Assembly (NCBI RefSeq): GCF_900168325.1
Contig: NZ_FVZE01000001.1
Location: 310,001 to 374,000, forward strand
Source of the DNA: Novosphingobium mathurense
GTDB lineage: Bacteria; Pseudomonadota; Alphaproteobacteria; Sphingomonadales; Sphingomonadaceae
DNA: 64,000 nucleotides
Reading direction: 5' to 3'
Part shown: positions 1 through 7,448 of the stretch, piece by piece
Layout of the letters: each line of letters starts with the position of its first letter
Position numbering within the stretch: the first letter of the stretch is position 1
Notes under the pieces: model-generated
Told to the model about the DNA's origin: nothing
Seen by the model: only the letters and a program-made list of their open reading frames with translations
Database searches by the model: none
Translations under genes and position numbers: made by a program

Positions 1-597
1 GCCCGCCGCCTTCAGCTCTTCGGGATGGTGATAGCCCCAGTCGACCCCGACCGCGCGGGTGCCGGCCGATTGCGCCATCTGCATGTCATAGCCGGTGTCG
101 CCGATCATGACCGCTTCGCCGGGCAGGGCGCCCGCTTCGAACAGGGCCTGCTCCAGCATTTCGGGATTGGGCTTCGATGGATGGCGGTCTGCGGTCTGAA
201 GCGTGACGAACAGGTCGGCGATGCCGTTGTTCGCCAGGCAATGCGCCAGGCCGCGGTCGGACATGCCGGTGGCGACGCCGAGGGTCCAGCCCGATGCAGC
301 GAGCGTGCGCAGGCAGGGCTCGATGCCCTCGAACAGCGGCTGCGAGACGCGGCCTTCGGCGCGCGCGGTGCGGAAGGCGAGCTTGTAGCTTTCGGCCATG
401 GCCTGCTGCTGTTCGACATCGCTTTCGGGCAGGAGCTGGCGCATTGCCTGCGGTAACGAAAGGCCAACGGCGCGGCGGATCGTATTGCGCGGCGGGGATG
501 CGAGCCCGTACTTGGCGAACGTCGCTTCCATCGCCTCGCAGATCGCCGCCTGTCCGTCGATCAGCGTGCCGTCACAGTCGAAGACGGCCAGTTTCAC
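1..597 (-). CDS. HAD-superfamily phosphatase, phosphoglycolate phosphatase-like (C-terminus cut by window edge)
   Basis: The protein begins VKLAVFDCDGTLID, the HAD motif I with nucleophile Asp7 and general acid Asp9. Further on are a motif III lysine (SKPNPEM) and motif IV (IGDTGYD), so nearly the whole Rossmann fold plus a helical cap is visible and only a short C-terminus is missing. Family knowledge: such enzymes hydrolyse small phosphate esters such as 2-phosphoglycolate in the cytoplasm; the substrate cannot be read from sequence. The GTG start at 597 overlaps the TGA of the upstream pseudouridine synthase gene (GTGA), so the two are probably translationally coupled. Confidence 0.85.
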   Translation of the reverse strand, partial: MKLAVFDCDGTLIDGQAAICEAMEATFAKYGLASPPRNTIRRAVGLSLPQAMRQLLPESDVEQQQAMAESYKLAFRTARAEGRVSQPLFEGIEPCLRTLAASGWTLGVATGMSDRGLAHCLANNGIADLFVTLQTADRHPSKPNPEMLEQALFEAGALPGEAVMIGDTGYDMQMAQSAGTRAVGVDWGYHHPEELKAAG

Positions 598-1874
598 CGC
601 TTGCCTCGCGGACCACCGGGCTTCCTGGCGCCGCCACTTGCGCCACCGGGTTTGCCACCGTTGGGCCTGCTGCCAGCGGGCTTGCCGCCGGAAGGCTTGC
701 CGGTGCCGGGCTTGCCGCCGGGGCGGGCAGGTTTGCCCGGTTTGGCCGAACCCGCTCCCGGCTTGCCGCCGCGGGCCGGTGCCGTGTCCCGGCGCGAGCG
801 ACGCTCGCCGCGGCGTTCCTTGCGATACTGCTTGGCGTGGGCCTTGGCTGCGCGCTTCTGCTCGTCCTTGCTCGGCTCGACCGGCGCCTCTGGCAACATT
901 TCGCCATCGGCCTCGTCGAAGCCGAGCTGTTCCAACGAATTGGCGAAGTGCTCGGGCAGGGAAGCGGTGACGTCGAGCGGGGCGCCGTCCGGATGGTCGA
1001 TGATCAGGCGGCGCGCGTGCAGGTGCATCTTGCGGCTGATCGTGCCGCTGAGGAAGGCGTCCTGTCCGCCGTACTTGCCGTCGCCGACGATCGGGTGGCC
1101 GATTGCCGCCATGTGGACGCGCAGCTGGTGGGTGCGGCCGGTCAGCGGGTGCAGCTCAACCCAGGCGGCACGGTTTCCGGCGCGGTCGAGTACGCGATAA
1201 CGGGTGCGCGCGGGCTGGCCGTTCTCTTCGTCGACGTGCATCTTCTCACCGCCGGTACCCGGCTGCTTGGCGAGCGGCAGTTCGATCATGCCGTCGGAGA
1301 TGCTGGGAACGCCGACGACGAGCGCCCAGTAGATCTTCTTCGCCGAGCGGCCGGAAAAACGCTTGGAGAAGAAGGCCGCGCTGCCCGGCGTGCGGGCGAC
1401 CAGCAGGACGCCGGAAGTATCCTTGTCGAGCCGGTGGACGAGGCGGGGGCGCGGGCCGTCGGGCGCATAGGCGTCGAGCAGGCCGTCGACGTGCTGCTTC
1501 ATGCCCGAGCCGCCCTGCGTGGCAAGGCCGGGCGGCTTGTTGAGCACGATGGCTGCACGGTCCTGGGTCAGGACCATCGAATCGGCGAGTTCCAGTTCCT
1601 CTTCGCTCAGTTCGCGGCGCACATGGGCGGGCTTGCCGCCGGGCTTCGCCTCGCCGCCGGGAGGGACGCGCAGGACCTGCCCGGCGCTCAGCCGGTCGGC
1701 GACGTCGGCGCGCTTGCCGTCGACGCGGATCTGCCCGGTGCGGGCCCAGCGCGAGACGGTTGCGAAGCCGACTTGCGGCAGGTGCCGCTTGAACCAGCGG
1801 TCGAGGCGCACGCCTTCATCGTCGGCGCCGACGGTGAACTGGCGGACGATGTCATTGTTTTCGGGGCGGCTCAT
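594..1874 (-). CDS. RluA-family (RluC/RluD-like) 23S rRNA pseudouridine synthase with long basic tail
   Basis: The 426-residue protein has an S4 RNA-binding domain (about residues 20-70), then the RluA catalytic domain with HRLDKDTSG at 147-155; Asp150 is the expected catalytic aspartate that isomerises uridine to pseudouridine in rRNA. The last ~100 residues are a low-complexity tail rich in Lys, Gly, Pro and Arg, which makes the protein longer than typical RluC (~320). The ATG at 1874 overlaps the crcB stop (ATGA), which fixes the start; an upstream extension in the same frame would run into crcB. The exact target uridine is unknown. Confidence 0.9.
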   Translation of the reverse strand: MSRPENNDIVRQFTVGADDEGVRLDRWFKRHLPQVGFATVSRWARTGQIRVDGKRADVADRLSAGQVLRVPPGGEAKPGGKPAHVRRELSEEELELADSMVLTQDRAAIVLNKPPGLATQGGSGMKQHVDGLLDAYAPDGPRPRLVHRLDKDTSGVLLVARTPGSAAFFSKRFSGRSAKKIYWALVVGVPSISDGMIELPLAKQPGTGGEKMHVDEENGQPARTRYRVLDRAGNRAAWVELHPLTGRTHQLRVHMAAIGHPIVGDGKYGGQDAFLSGTISRKMHLHARRLIIDHPDGAPLDVTASLPEHFANSLEQLGFDEADGEMLPEAPVEPSKDEQKRAAKAHAKQYRKERRGERRSRRDTAPARGGKPGAGSAKPGKPARPGGKPGTGKPSGGKPAGSRPNGGKPGGASGGARKPGGPRGKR

Positions 1875-2278
1875 GCAACGTGCCTCATGATCGAAAGGCC
1901 AAGGAACAGGCTCAGGACCCCGGCAATCAGCGAGATGCCGGTATAGAAAGCCGCAAGCCCGAGCTGGCCACGCTCGGCAAGGCTGACGATATCGAGACTG
2001 AAGGAAGAAAACGTGGTGAAGCCGCCGAGCATGCCGATGGCAAGGAACAGGCGCGTGCCTTCGCCATGGCTGCCGAAGCGGGCAAGCCATCCCACGAGCA
2101 GGCCCATGAGCAGGCTGCCCAGGACGTTGACGGTCAATGTTCCCCAGGGGAACTCGCTGGCGCGGACAGGTCCGATTGCGGCGACCCAGGCGCGGCCCAC
2201 AAGGAATCGCAGCCAGGCGCCAAAGCCGCCGCCAAACGCCACGTAGAGCGAGGCTACTATGAAAGAGGGATGAGGCAT
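1871..2278 (-). CDS. crcB: Fluoride channel/exporter CrcB (Fluc)
   Basis: A 135-residue hydrophobic protein with four predicted membrane helices and the Fluc signature GGFTTFSSFS near residue 80, plus an N-V-L-G-S segment in helix 2. Family knowledge: Fluc proteins form dual-topology dimers in the inner membrane that let fluoride leave the cell. An AAGGCG ribosome binding site precedes the ATG. It is the first gene of a three-gene run (crcB, pseudouridine synthase, HAD phosphatase) linked by 4-nt overlaps. I could not recognise a fluoride riboswitch upstream. Confidence 0.93.
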   Translation of the reverse strand: MPHPSFIVASLYVAFGGGFGAWLRFLVGRAWVAAIGPVRASEFPWGTLTVNVLGSLLMGLLVGWLARFGSHGEGTRLFLAIGMLGGFTTFSSFSLDIVSLAERGQLGLAAFYTGISLIAGVLSLFLGLSIMRHVA

Positions 2279-2603
2279 GGCGTCGCCTTAGCGGCGAATC
2301 GGCAATAATCCAATTCTTCCCGCATGGGCGCGCCGGCGGGGCTGTGCGGGAGGGACGGAGTCCGGTGCGCGGCGTTGAAATGTGGCCTTCGTGCCACTAT
2401 ATTGTGTGCATGTGGGGCCGGATTGCCGGTGGTTTCAGGCCTTTCTGCTTGTCTTTGCGCGGTCGCTTTGCTAACGGCCCGCCCAATCGAGCCGTACTCT
2501 TCCGGGGTTCGGCCCAGTTTTTGGCTTTCAGATTCGCAGTTTGCCACGCGGGAAACGACGCGGGGCGGGCTTCGTTCGTTATTTTTGTGAGGTGTTTCGG
2601 TTT
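2279..2603. other. Intergenic region between crcB and rpsU
   Basis: About 325 bases separate the divergent crcB and rpsU starts. It contains one good sigma-70-like promoter directed to rpsU (2375-2403) and then a ~190-base leader. Several open frames cross it but none has coding character or a recognisable product. No riboswitch was recognised. Confidence 0.5.
2375..2403 (+). promoter_or_regulatory. Candidate sigma-70 promoter of rpsU
   Basis: TTGAAA (2375-2380), a 17-base spacer and TATATT (2398-2403) are close to consensus and correctly spaced. The rpsU start lies about 200 bases downstream, implying a long untranslated leader. Not experimentally confirmed. Confidence 0.6.
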
Positions 2604-2810
2604 ATGCAGATCATGGTTCGCGACAACAATGTTGATCAGGCCCTTCGTGCGCTCAAGAAGAAGCTGCAGCGGGAAGGTGTCTATCGCGAAATGAAGCTGC
2701 GCCGTCACTACGAGAAGCCGTCGGAAAAGCGCGCCCGCGAAAAGGCCGCTGCCGTGCGCCGCGCCCGCAAGCTTGAGCGCAAGCGCATGGAGCGCGACGG
2801 CGTCAAGTAA
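2604..2810 (+). CDS. rpsU: 30S ribosomal protein S21
   Basis: The 68-residue, strongly basic protein [20 protein letters not shown]... is a clear bS21, a component of the 30S platform involved in mRNA-16S rRNA pairing at initiation. I chose ATG 2604 because MQI(I/M)VRDNNV is the usual alphaproteobacterial N-terminus and a GAGG lies ~12 bases upstream; ATG 2613 is possible. It is transcribed alone, followed by two hairpins, the second being a convincing terminator. Confidence 0.96.
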   Translation: MQIMVRDNNVDQALRALKKKLQREGVYREMKLRRHYEKPSEKRAREKAAAVRRARKLERKRMERDGVK

Positions 2811-2891
2811 GACGCCGTTCCCGCAGCAAATGCGGGAAACATCCATTGAGCGCGGCGTTCGTGCTTGAACGTCGCATCTGCTTGAGCCATG

Positions 2892-2920
2892 AGGGCGCGG
2901 AAATTCCATCCGCGCCCTTT
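2892..2920 (+). terminator. Rho-independent terminator after rpsU
   Basis: AGGGCGCGGA (2892-2901) pairs perfectly with TCCGCGCCCT (2909-2918) around a 7-base loop, followed by TT. A second smaller hairpin, TTCCCGCA/TGCGGGAA (2818-2838), sits directly after the rpsU stop. Confidence 0.7.
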
Positions 2921-2965
2921 GTGTATCTGCCTTTGGGGCGAATTTTCGTACGAGGCCTAACGAAG

Positions 2966-3487
2966 ATGACAGAGATCACCCGCGTCCCCCTCCAGCCCGT
3001 CGCCAAGGGCGCCGTCACCAAGATCTGGCTCGGCGTTGCCGCGATTGCCCTGGCTGCCGGCGGCGTGGCTTACGCGGCGCTTCCCCCGTCGGTGGACGTG
3101 AAGACGCTGACCGCCGGTTCGGGCGAGTCCCCGACCGCCGATGACGTCGTGCTGATCAACTACAAGGGCACGCTGCCCGACGGTAAGGTCTTCGACGAGG
3201 CCAAGCAGGTGCCCATGGCGCTCAACGAAGTCGTCCCCGGCTTCACCAAGGCGCTGGTCAAGATGCAGCGCGGCGGCAAGTACATGGTCGAGATCCCCGC
3301 GGAGCTGGCCTATGGCGACAAGGCCGTTGGCGACATCCCGGCCAACACCGACCTGACTTTCGAGATCGAGCTGATCGACTTCAAGAGCCGCGCCGAGATC
3401 GAGCAGCAGCAGCGCATCCTCCAGCAGCTGCAGCAGATGCAGTCGCAGGGCGGGATGCCGGGCGCAGAGGCGCAGGCGCACCCCTGA
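2966..3487 (+). CDS. Membrane-anchored FKBP-type peptidyl-prolyl isomerase
   Basis: A 173-residue protein with one N-terminal membrane segment or uncleaved signal anchor (about residues 19-40) followed by a single FKBP domain: the VLINYKGTLPDGKVFD, VVPGFTKALVKMQRGGKYMVEIPAELAYG and LTFEIELIDF segments are diagnostic. The C-terminus is Gln-rich. Family knowledge: it catalyses cis-trans isomerisation of prolyl bonds, here probably facing the periplasm as a folding factor. ATG 2966 is preferred over an upstream in-frame start because the extra residues would lie inside the rpsU terminator. Confidence 0.9.
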   Translation: MTEITRVPLQPVAKGAVTKIWLGVAAIALAAGGVAYAALPPSVDVKTLTAGSGESPTADDVVLINYKGTLPDGKVFDEAKQVPMALNEVVPGFTKALVKMQRGGKYMVEIPAELAYGDKAVGDIPANTDLTFEIELIDFKSRAEIEQQQRILQQLQQMQSQGGMPGAEAQAHP

Positions 3488-3560
3488 TCGGGGCCTGCTT
3501 CGCCGCTTGATGCGGTCAGGAGCGGGTGCTAGCGCCCGTTCATAGCCCATTTATCGAAAC

Positions 3561-3579
3561 GGGGCCGCGCGTCGGCCCC
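3561..3579 (+). terminator. Hairpin between the FKBP gene and gatC
   Basis: GGGGCCG (3561-3567) and CGGCCCC (3573-3579) form a 7-bp all-GC stem with loop cgcgt. There is no U-tract, so it may be a weak terminator or mRNA-end stabiliser. Confidence 0.45.
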
Positions 3580-3599
3580 GTCATCATTGAGGAACAGCC

Positions 3600-3902
3600 A
3601 TGTCGGTCGATACCGCAACCGTGGCCAAGATCGCCAGCCTCGCCCGCATCAAGGTGAGCGAGCAGGAGCTCGAGGCGATGGTCCCTGAACTCAACGGCAT
3701 TCTCGCCTGGGTCGAGCAACTCGGCGAAGTCGACGTTACCGGCGTTGAGCCGATGACGGCCGTGATCCCCAACAAGCTGCGCCTGCGCGACGACGTGATC
3801 GACGCCGATCCGCTGACCGGCGGCAACAGGCGCGACGCGGTTCTCGCGAATGCGCCGGCGGCCGAGCACGGCTTTTTCGGCGTGCCCAAGGTGATCGAAT
3901 AA
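3600..3902 (+). CDS. gatC: Asp-tRNA(Asn)/Glu-tRNA(Gln) amidotransferase subunit C
   Basis: The 100-residue protein [23 protein letters not shown]... with ...GVEPMTAV... and ...DAVLANAP... is a standard GatC of normal length. It is the small linker subunit that stabilises GatA in the heterotrimer that amidates misacylated Glu-tRNA(Gln) and Asp-tRNA(Asn). GAGGAA lies 7 bases before the ATG. gatA follows after 134 bases and gatB directly after that, so all three subunits are present. Confidence 0.97.
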   Translation: MSVDTATVAKIASLARIKVSEQELEAMVPELNGILAWVEQLGEVDVTGVEPMTAVIPNKLRLRDDVIDADPLTGGNRRDAVLANAPAAEHGFFGVPKVIE

Positions 3903-3986
3903 GTGCCGGATCGCGGATGCCGCGCGTGCCCTTCGATTAGCGCAGGGCGGGCGGAAGTCCTCGAATTTCGTCTTTCCACCTCCGCT

Positions 3987-4009
3987 CGTGCCGAGCCTGT
4001 CGAAGCACG
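3987..4009. repeat. Intergenic repeat-like hairpin between gatC and gatA
   Basis: CGTGC (3987-3991) and GCACG (4005-4009) enclose CGAGCCTGTCGAA. The string resembles the GAGCCTGTCGAAG-type dispersed repeats often seen in sphingomonad and other proteobacterial intergenic regions. Only one copy was noticed in this window, so the repeat status rests on general knowledge. Confidence 0.4.
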
Positions 4010-4036
4010 CGCGCAACACTATCGGCTGGAAGCAGC

Positions 4037-5524
4037 ATGACTGACCTTACCGAACTCGGCGTAGCCCAGATCCGCGACGGCGTTGCCGGCGGCGAATTCA
4101 CCGCCGTCGAAGTGGCCGAGGCGTTCAACGCCAATGTCGCTGCCGCGCAGGATGCGCTCAACGCCTTCATCGTCACTACCCCCGATGCCGCGATCGATGC
4201 CGCCAAGGCTACCGATGCCAAGCGTGCCAAGGGCGAGGCGCTTGGCAAGATGGGCGGCGTGCCCATCGGCATGAAGGATCTCTTCGCCACCCGCGGCGTG
4301 CAGACCACGGCTGCCAGCCACATCCTCGAAGGCTTCAGGCCCGAGTACGAATCGACTGTTTCGCAGAAGCTGTGGGACGCGGGCGCGGGCATGCTGGGCA
4401 AGCTCAACCTCGACCAGTTCGCGATGGGTTCCTCGAACGAGACCAGCTACTTCGGCAACGTGATCTCGCCCTGGCGGCGCAACGACGGCGGCAATGCCGC
4501 GCTCGCGCCGGGCGGTTCCTCGGGCGGTTCGTCGGCTGCGGTTTCGGCGCGCCTGTGTCCGGCCGCGACCGGCACCGACACCGGCGGCTCGATCCGCCAG
4601 CCTGCCGCCTTCACCGGCATTACCGGCATCAAGCCGACTTATGGGCGTTGCTCGCGCTGGGGCATCGTCGCCTTCGCCAGCTCGCTCGATCAGGCCGGAC
4701 CGATGGCGCGCGACACCCGCGACTGTGCGATCATGCTGGAAGCGATGGCCGGTTTCGATCCCAAGGACTCGACCAGCCTCGACATGCCGGTGCCGCAGTG
4801 GGAAGCCGGTCTTTCCGCCGATCTCAAGGGCAAGAAGGTCGGCATTCCGCGCGAATACAGCATGGACGGCATGGACGCCGAAATTGCCGCCCTGTGGGAC
4901 CAGGGCGTGGCATGGCTGAAGGACGCGGGCGCCGAAGTCGTCGAGATCTCGCTGCCGCACACCAAGTATGCGCTGCCTGCCTACTACATCATCGCGCCGG
5001 CCGAGGCTTCCTCGAACCTCGCGCGCTATGATGGCGTGCGCTACGGCCTGCGCGACCTGCCCGACGGTGCCAACCTGCAGGACATGTACGCCGCCACCCG
5101 CGCCGCCGGTTTCGGCGCCGAGGTCAAGCGCCGCATCCTGATCGGCACTTACGTTCTTTCGGCGGGCTTCTACGACGCCTATTACACCCAGGCGCAGAAG
5201 GTTCGCACGCTGATCAGCCAGGACTTCGCCAAGGCCTTCGAGGAATGCGACGTCATCCTCGCGCCGACCACGCCGACCGCGTCCTTTGCACTGGGCGAAA
5301 AGTCCGACGATCCGCTGAGCATGTACCTCAACGACGTCTTCTCGGTTCCCGCGTCGCTCGCGGGCCTGCCGGCGATGTCGGTCCCGGCGGGCATCAACCG
5401 CGAGGGCCTGCCGCTCGGCCTGCAGGTCATCGGCAAGGCCTTCGACGAACAGGGCGTACTCAATGCCGGCCTCGCGATCGAACAGCGGGCCGGGTTCACG
5501 GCCAAGCCGGCCAAGTGGTGGTAA
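4037..5524 (+). CDS. gatA: Asp-tRNA(Asn)/Glu-tRNA(Gln) amidotransferase subunit A (glutaminase)
   Basis: A 495-residue amidase-signature protein. It shows GMKDLF (catalytic Lys, near residue 78) and the Gly/Ser-rich [13 protein letters not shown] with the cis-Ser and nucleophilic Ser of the Ser-cisSer-Lys triad, followed by [12 protein letters not shown] and GIKPTYGR. It hydrolyses glutamine and channels ammonia to GatB. Length is typical (~485-495). Its stop lies five bases before the gatB ATG, so the two are one transcriptional and translational unit. Confidence 0.97.
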   Translation: MTDLTELGVAQIRDGVAGGEFTAVEVAEAFNANVAAAQDALNAFIVTTPDAAIDAAKATDAKRAKGEALGKMGGVPIGMKDLFATRGVQTTAASHILEGFRPEYESTVSQKLWDAGAGMLGKLNLDQFAMGSSNETSYFGNVISPWRRNDGGNAALAPGGSSGGSSAAVSARLCPAATGTDTGGSIRQPAAFTGITGIKPTYGRCSRWGIVAFASSLDQAGPMARDTRDCAIMLEAMAGFDPKDSTSLDMPVPQWEAGLSADLKGKKVGIPREYSMDGMDAEIAALWDQGVAWLKDAGAEVVEISLPHTKYALPAYYIIAPAEASSNLARYDGVRYGLRDLPDGANLQDMYAATRAAGFGAEVKRRILIGTYVLSAGFYDAYYTQAQKVRTLISQDFAKAFEECDVILAPTTPTASFALGEKSDDPLSMYLNDVFSVPASLAGLPAMSVPAGINREGLPLGLQVIGKAFDEQGVLNAGLAIEQRAGFTAKPAKWW

Positions 5525-5529
5525 GAGAC

Positions 5530-7029
5530 ATGGCTGACAGCACTTATCGCATCCAGGGCGCAACCGGTGACTGGGAGGTCGTGATCGGCCTCGAAGTCCA
5601 CGCGCAGGTCACTTCGAACTCCAAGCTGTTCTCCGGCTCGGCAACCGCGTTCGGCGCGGAGCCGAACTCGCAGGTCAGCCTTGTCGACGCGGCGATGCCG
5701 GGGATGCTCCCCGTGCTCAACCGCGAGTGCATCCGCCAGGCGGTGCGCACCGGCATGGCCATCGAGGCGCAGATCAACAAGTGGTCGCGCTTCGACCGCA
5801 AGAACTACTTCTACGCGGACTTGCCGCAGGGCTACCAGATCAGCCAGCTGTACCACCCGCTGGTGGGCGAGGGCTCTATCGAGATCGCGCTGGACGACAA
5901 GAACCCGGAAGACACCAAGACCATCGGCATCGAGCGCATCCACGTCGAGCAGGACGCGGGCAAGCTGATGCACGACCAGCACCCGACGATGTCCTATGTC
6001 GACCTCAACCGCTCGGGCGTGGCGCTGATGGAAATCGTCAGCCGTCCGGACATGCGTTCTCCCGCAGAGGCAGGAGCTTACGTCTCGAAGTTGCGGACGA
6101 TCCTGCGCTACGTCGGTTCGTGCGACGGCAACATGGACCAGGGCTCGATGCGCTGTGACGTCAATGTGTCGGTGCGCCGTCCGGGTGAGGAATTCGGTAC
6201 CCGTACCGAGACCAAGAACGTCAACTCGGTTCGCTTCGTCATGCAGGCGATCGAACACGAGGCGAACCGCCAGGTCGACGTGCTCGAGAGCGGTGGCAAG
6301 ATCGTGCAGGAAACTCGCCTGTTCGATCCGACCAGCGGCACCACCCGTTCGATGCGGTCGAAGGAAGACGCGCACGACTATCGCTACTTCCCCGATCCGG
6401 ACCTCCTGCCGCTCGAACTGGACGATGCGTTCCTTGAAGAGTGCCGCGCCTCGCTGCCCGAACTGCCGGACGCCAAGCGCCATCGCTACGAGAACGAGCT
6501 TGGCCTCTCGCCCTACAATGCGGGCGTGCTGACCGCCGAAGTCGAGACTGCGCGCTGGTTCGAACGCCTTCTTGCCGAAACCGCCAAGGCGGCCGGAAAG
6601 CAGCCTGCGGAAGTCGCCAAGCAGGCGGCCAACTGGCTGATCTCGGAACTGTTCGGTGCGCTCAACAAACTGGGCACTTCACTTGAGGAATCGCCGGTAA
6701 CCCCCGAAAAGGGCGGCGATCTTCTCGCGCTGATCGCCAAGGGCACGATTTCCGGGTCAGCGGCCAAGCAGGTTCTCGAGATCATGCTCGAAACGGGCGA
6801 AGACGCTGGCGTGATCGTCGAGCGCGAAGGTCTCAAGCAGGAATCGGATACCGGCGCCATCGAGGCCGAAGTGGACAAGGTCCTCGCCGCCAATGCCGAC
6901 AAGGTCGAGCAGTACAAGGCGGGCAAGGAAGCCCTGTTCGGCTTCTTCGTCGGCCAGACGATGAAGGCCATGAAGGGCAAGGGCAACCCGCAGGTCGTCA
7001 ACGAAATCCTCAAGGCCAAGCTGGCCTGA
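5530..7029 (+). CDS. gatB: Asp-tRNA(Asn)/Glu-tRNA(Gln) amidotransferase subunit B
   Basis: A 499-residue protein with the GatB hallmarks [10 protein letters not shown] at the N-terminus, [21 protein letters not shown] and EAxxYVxxLR-like segments, then the C-terminal GatB/Yqey helical domain that holds the tRNA. It phosphorylates the misacylated aminoacyl-tRNA and transfers ammonia from GatA. The ATG at 5530 sits behind AAGAG, just after gatA. Presence of the trimer suggests the organism makes Gln-tRNA and/or Asn-tRNA by the indirect route. Confidence 0.97.
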   Translation: MADSTYRIQGATGDWEVVIGLEVHAQVTSNSKLFSGSATAFGAEPNSQVSLVDAAMPGMLPVLNRECIRQAVRTGMAIEAQINKWSRFDRKNYFYADLPQGYQISQLYHPLVGEGSIEIALDDKNPEDTKTIGIERIHVEQDAGKLMHDQHPTMSYVDLNRSGVALMEIVSRPDMRSPAEAGAYVSKLRTILRYVGSCDGNMDQGSMRCDVNVSVRRPGEEFGTRTETKNVNSVRFVMQAIEHEANRQVDVLESGGKIVQETRLFDPTSGTTRSMRSKEDAHDYRYFPDPDLLPLELDDAFLEECRASLPELPDAKRHRYENELGLSPYNAGVLTAEVETARWFERLLAETAKAAGKQPAEVAKQAANWLISELFGALNKLGTSLEESPVTPEKGGDLLALIAKGTISGSAAKQVLEIMLETGEDAGVIVEREGLKQESDTGAIEAEVDKVLAANADKVEQYKAGKEALFGFFVGQTMKAMKGKGNPQVVNEILKAKLA

Positions 7030-7036
7030 CGCTATC

Positions 7037-7069
7037 CCACCTCCCCGTCGCGGTGCGATGGGGAGGTGG
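7037..7069. terminator. Bidirectional hairpin between gatB and the convergent small gene
   Basis: CCACCTCCCC (7037-7046) pairs perfectly with GGGGAGGTGG (7060-7069) around a 13-base loop. The symmetrical stem lies 7 bases beyond gatB and 27 bases beyond the stop of the minus-strand gene, so it could serve both. Confidence 0.55.
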
Positions 7070-7095
7070 ATGCCCTATCTGCGCCGCCAATAGCT

Positions 7096-7398
7096 TCAGG
7101 CGCGCCGGGTGCCGTTCAGGTCCATCGTTCCGAACATGCCGGCCTTCACCTTGCCGGTGATGACATCGCCTTCGACAGTCGCCGTGCAGTCAAGGTCCAT
7201 CGGCATCGGCATCGTCATCTTCATTTGCCAGCTCAGGCTATTGCCCGAGATGCGGCCATCCCTGATGTCCATGGATCCCAGGTCGCCGGTGATGTTGCCG
7301 GTGAAACTGTCGCCTTCCCCGGGAATCACGGTAAGGACTCCCTTCTGGTCGCCGAGCGGGGTCTTGGTGATGCAATCGTAGCTGCCGCCTACTGACAT
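7096..7398 (-). CDS. Small conserved-looking protein of unknown function
   Basis: I do not recognise the family. The 100-residue product starts MSVGGSYDCITKTPLG and alternates short glycine-punctuated strands (GNITGDLGSMDIRDGRISG, GDVITGKVKAGMFG), which suggests a beta-barrel or sandwich fold that might bind a small ligand. No signal peptide is visible. AGGAGAATG precedes ATG 7398, a strong ribosome binding site, and codon use matches neighbours, so it is very likely translated. It lies 50 bases downstream of the M16 peptidase gene on the same strand and may be co-transcribed. Confidence 0.7.
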   Translation of the reverse strand: MSVGGSYDCITKTPLGDQKGVLTVIPGEGDSFTGNITGDLGSMDIRDGRISGNSLSWQMKMTMPMPMDLDCTATVEGDVITGKVKAGMFGTMDLNGTRRA

Positions 7399-7448
7399 GG
7401 GGTCATTCTCCTTGTGGCGTCTGGGTGTCGTCTGGTGTCTTTGCCGGA

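Noticed and set aside
294..1946. 550-codon plus-strand frame over the pseudouridine synthase and HAD genes
   Set aside because: Shadow frame; the minus strand has both families' catalytic motifs and 4-nt overlapping gene junctions.
1871..2603. Fluoride riboswitch for crcB
   Set aside because: I could not identify the pseudoknot core sequences in the 325-base upstream region on the correct strand.
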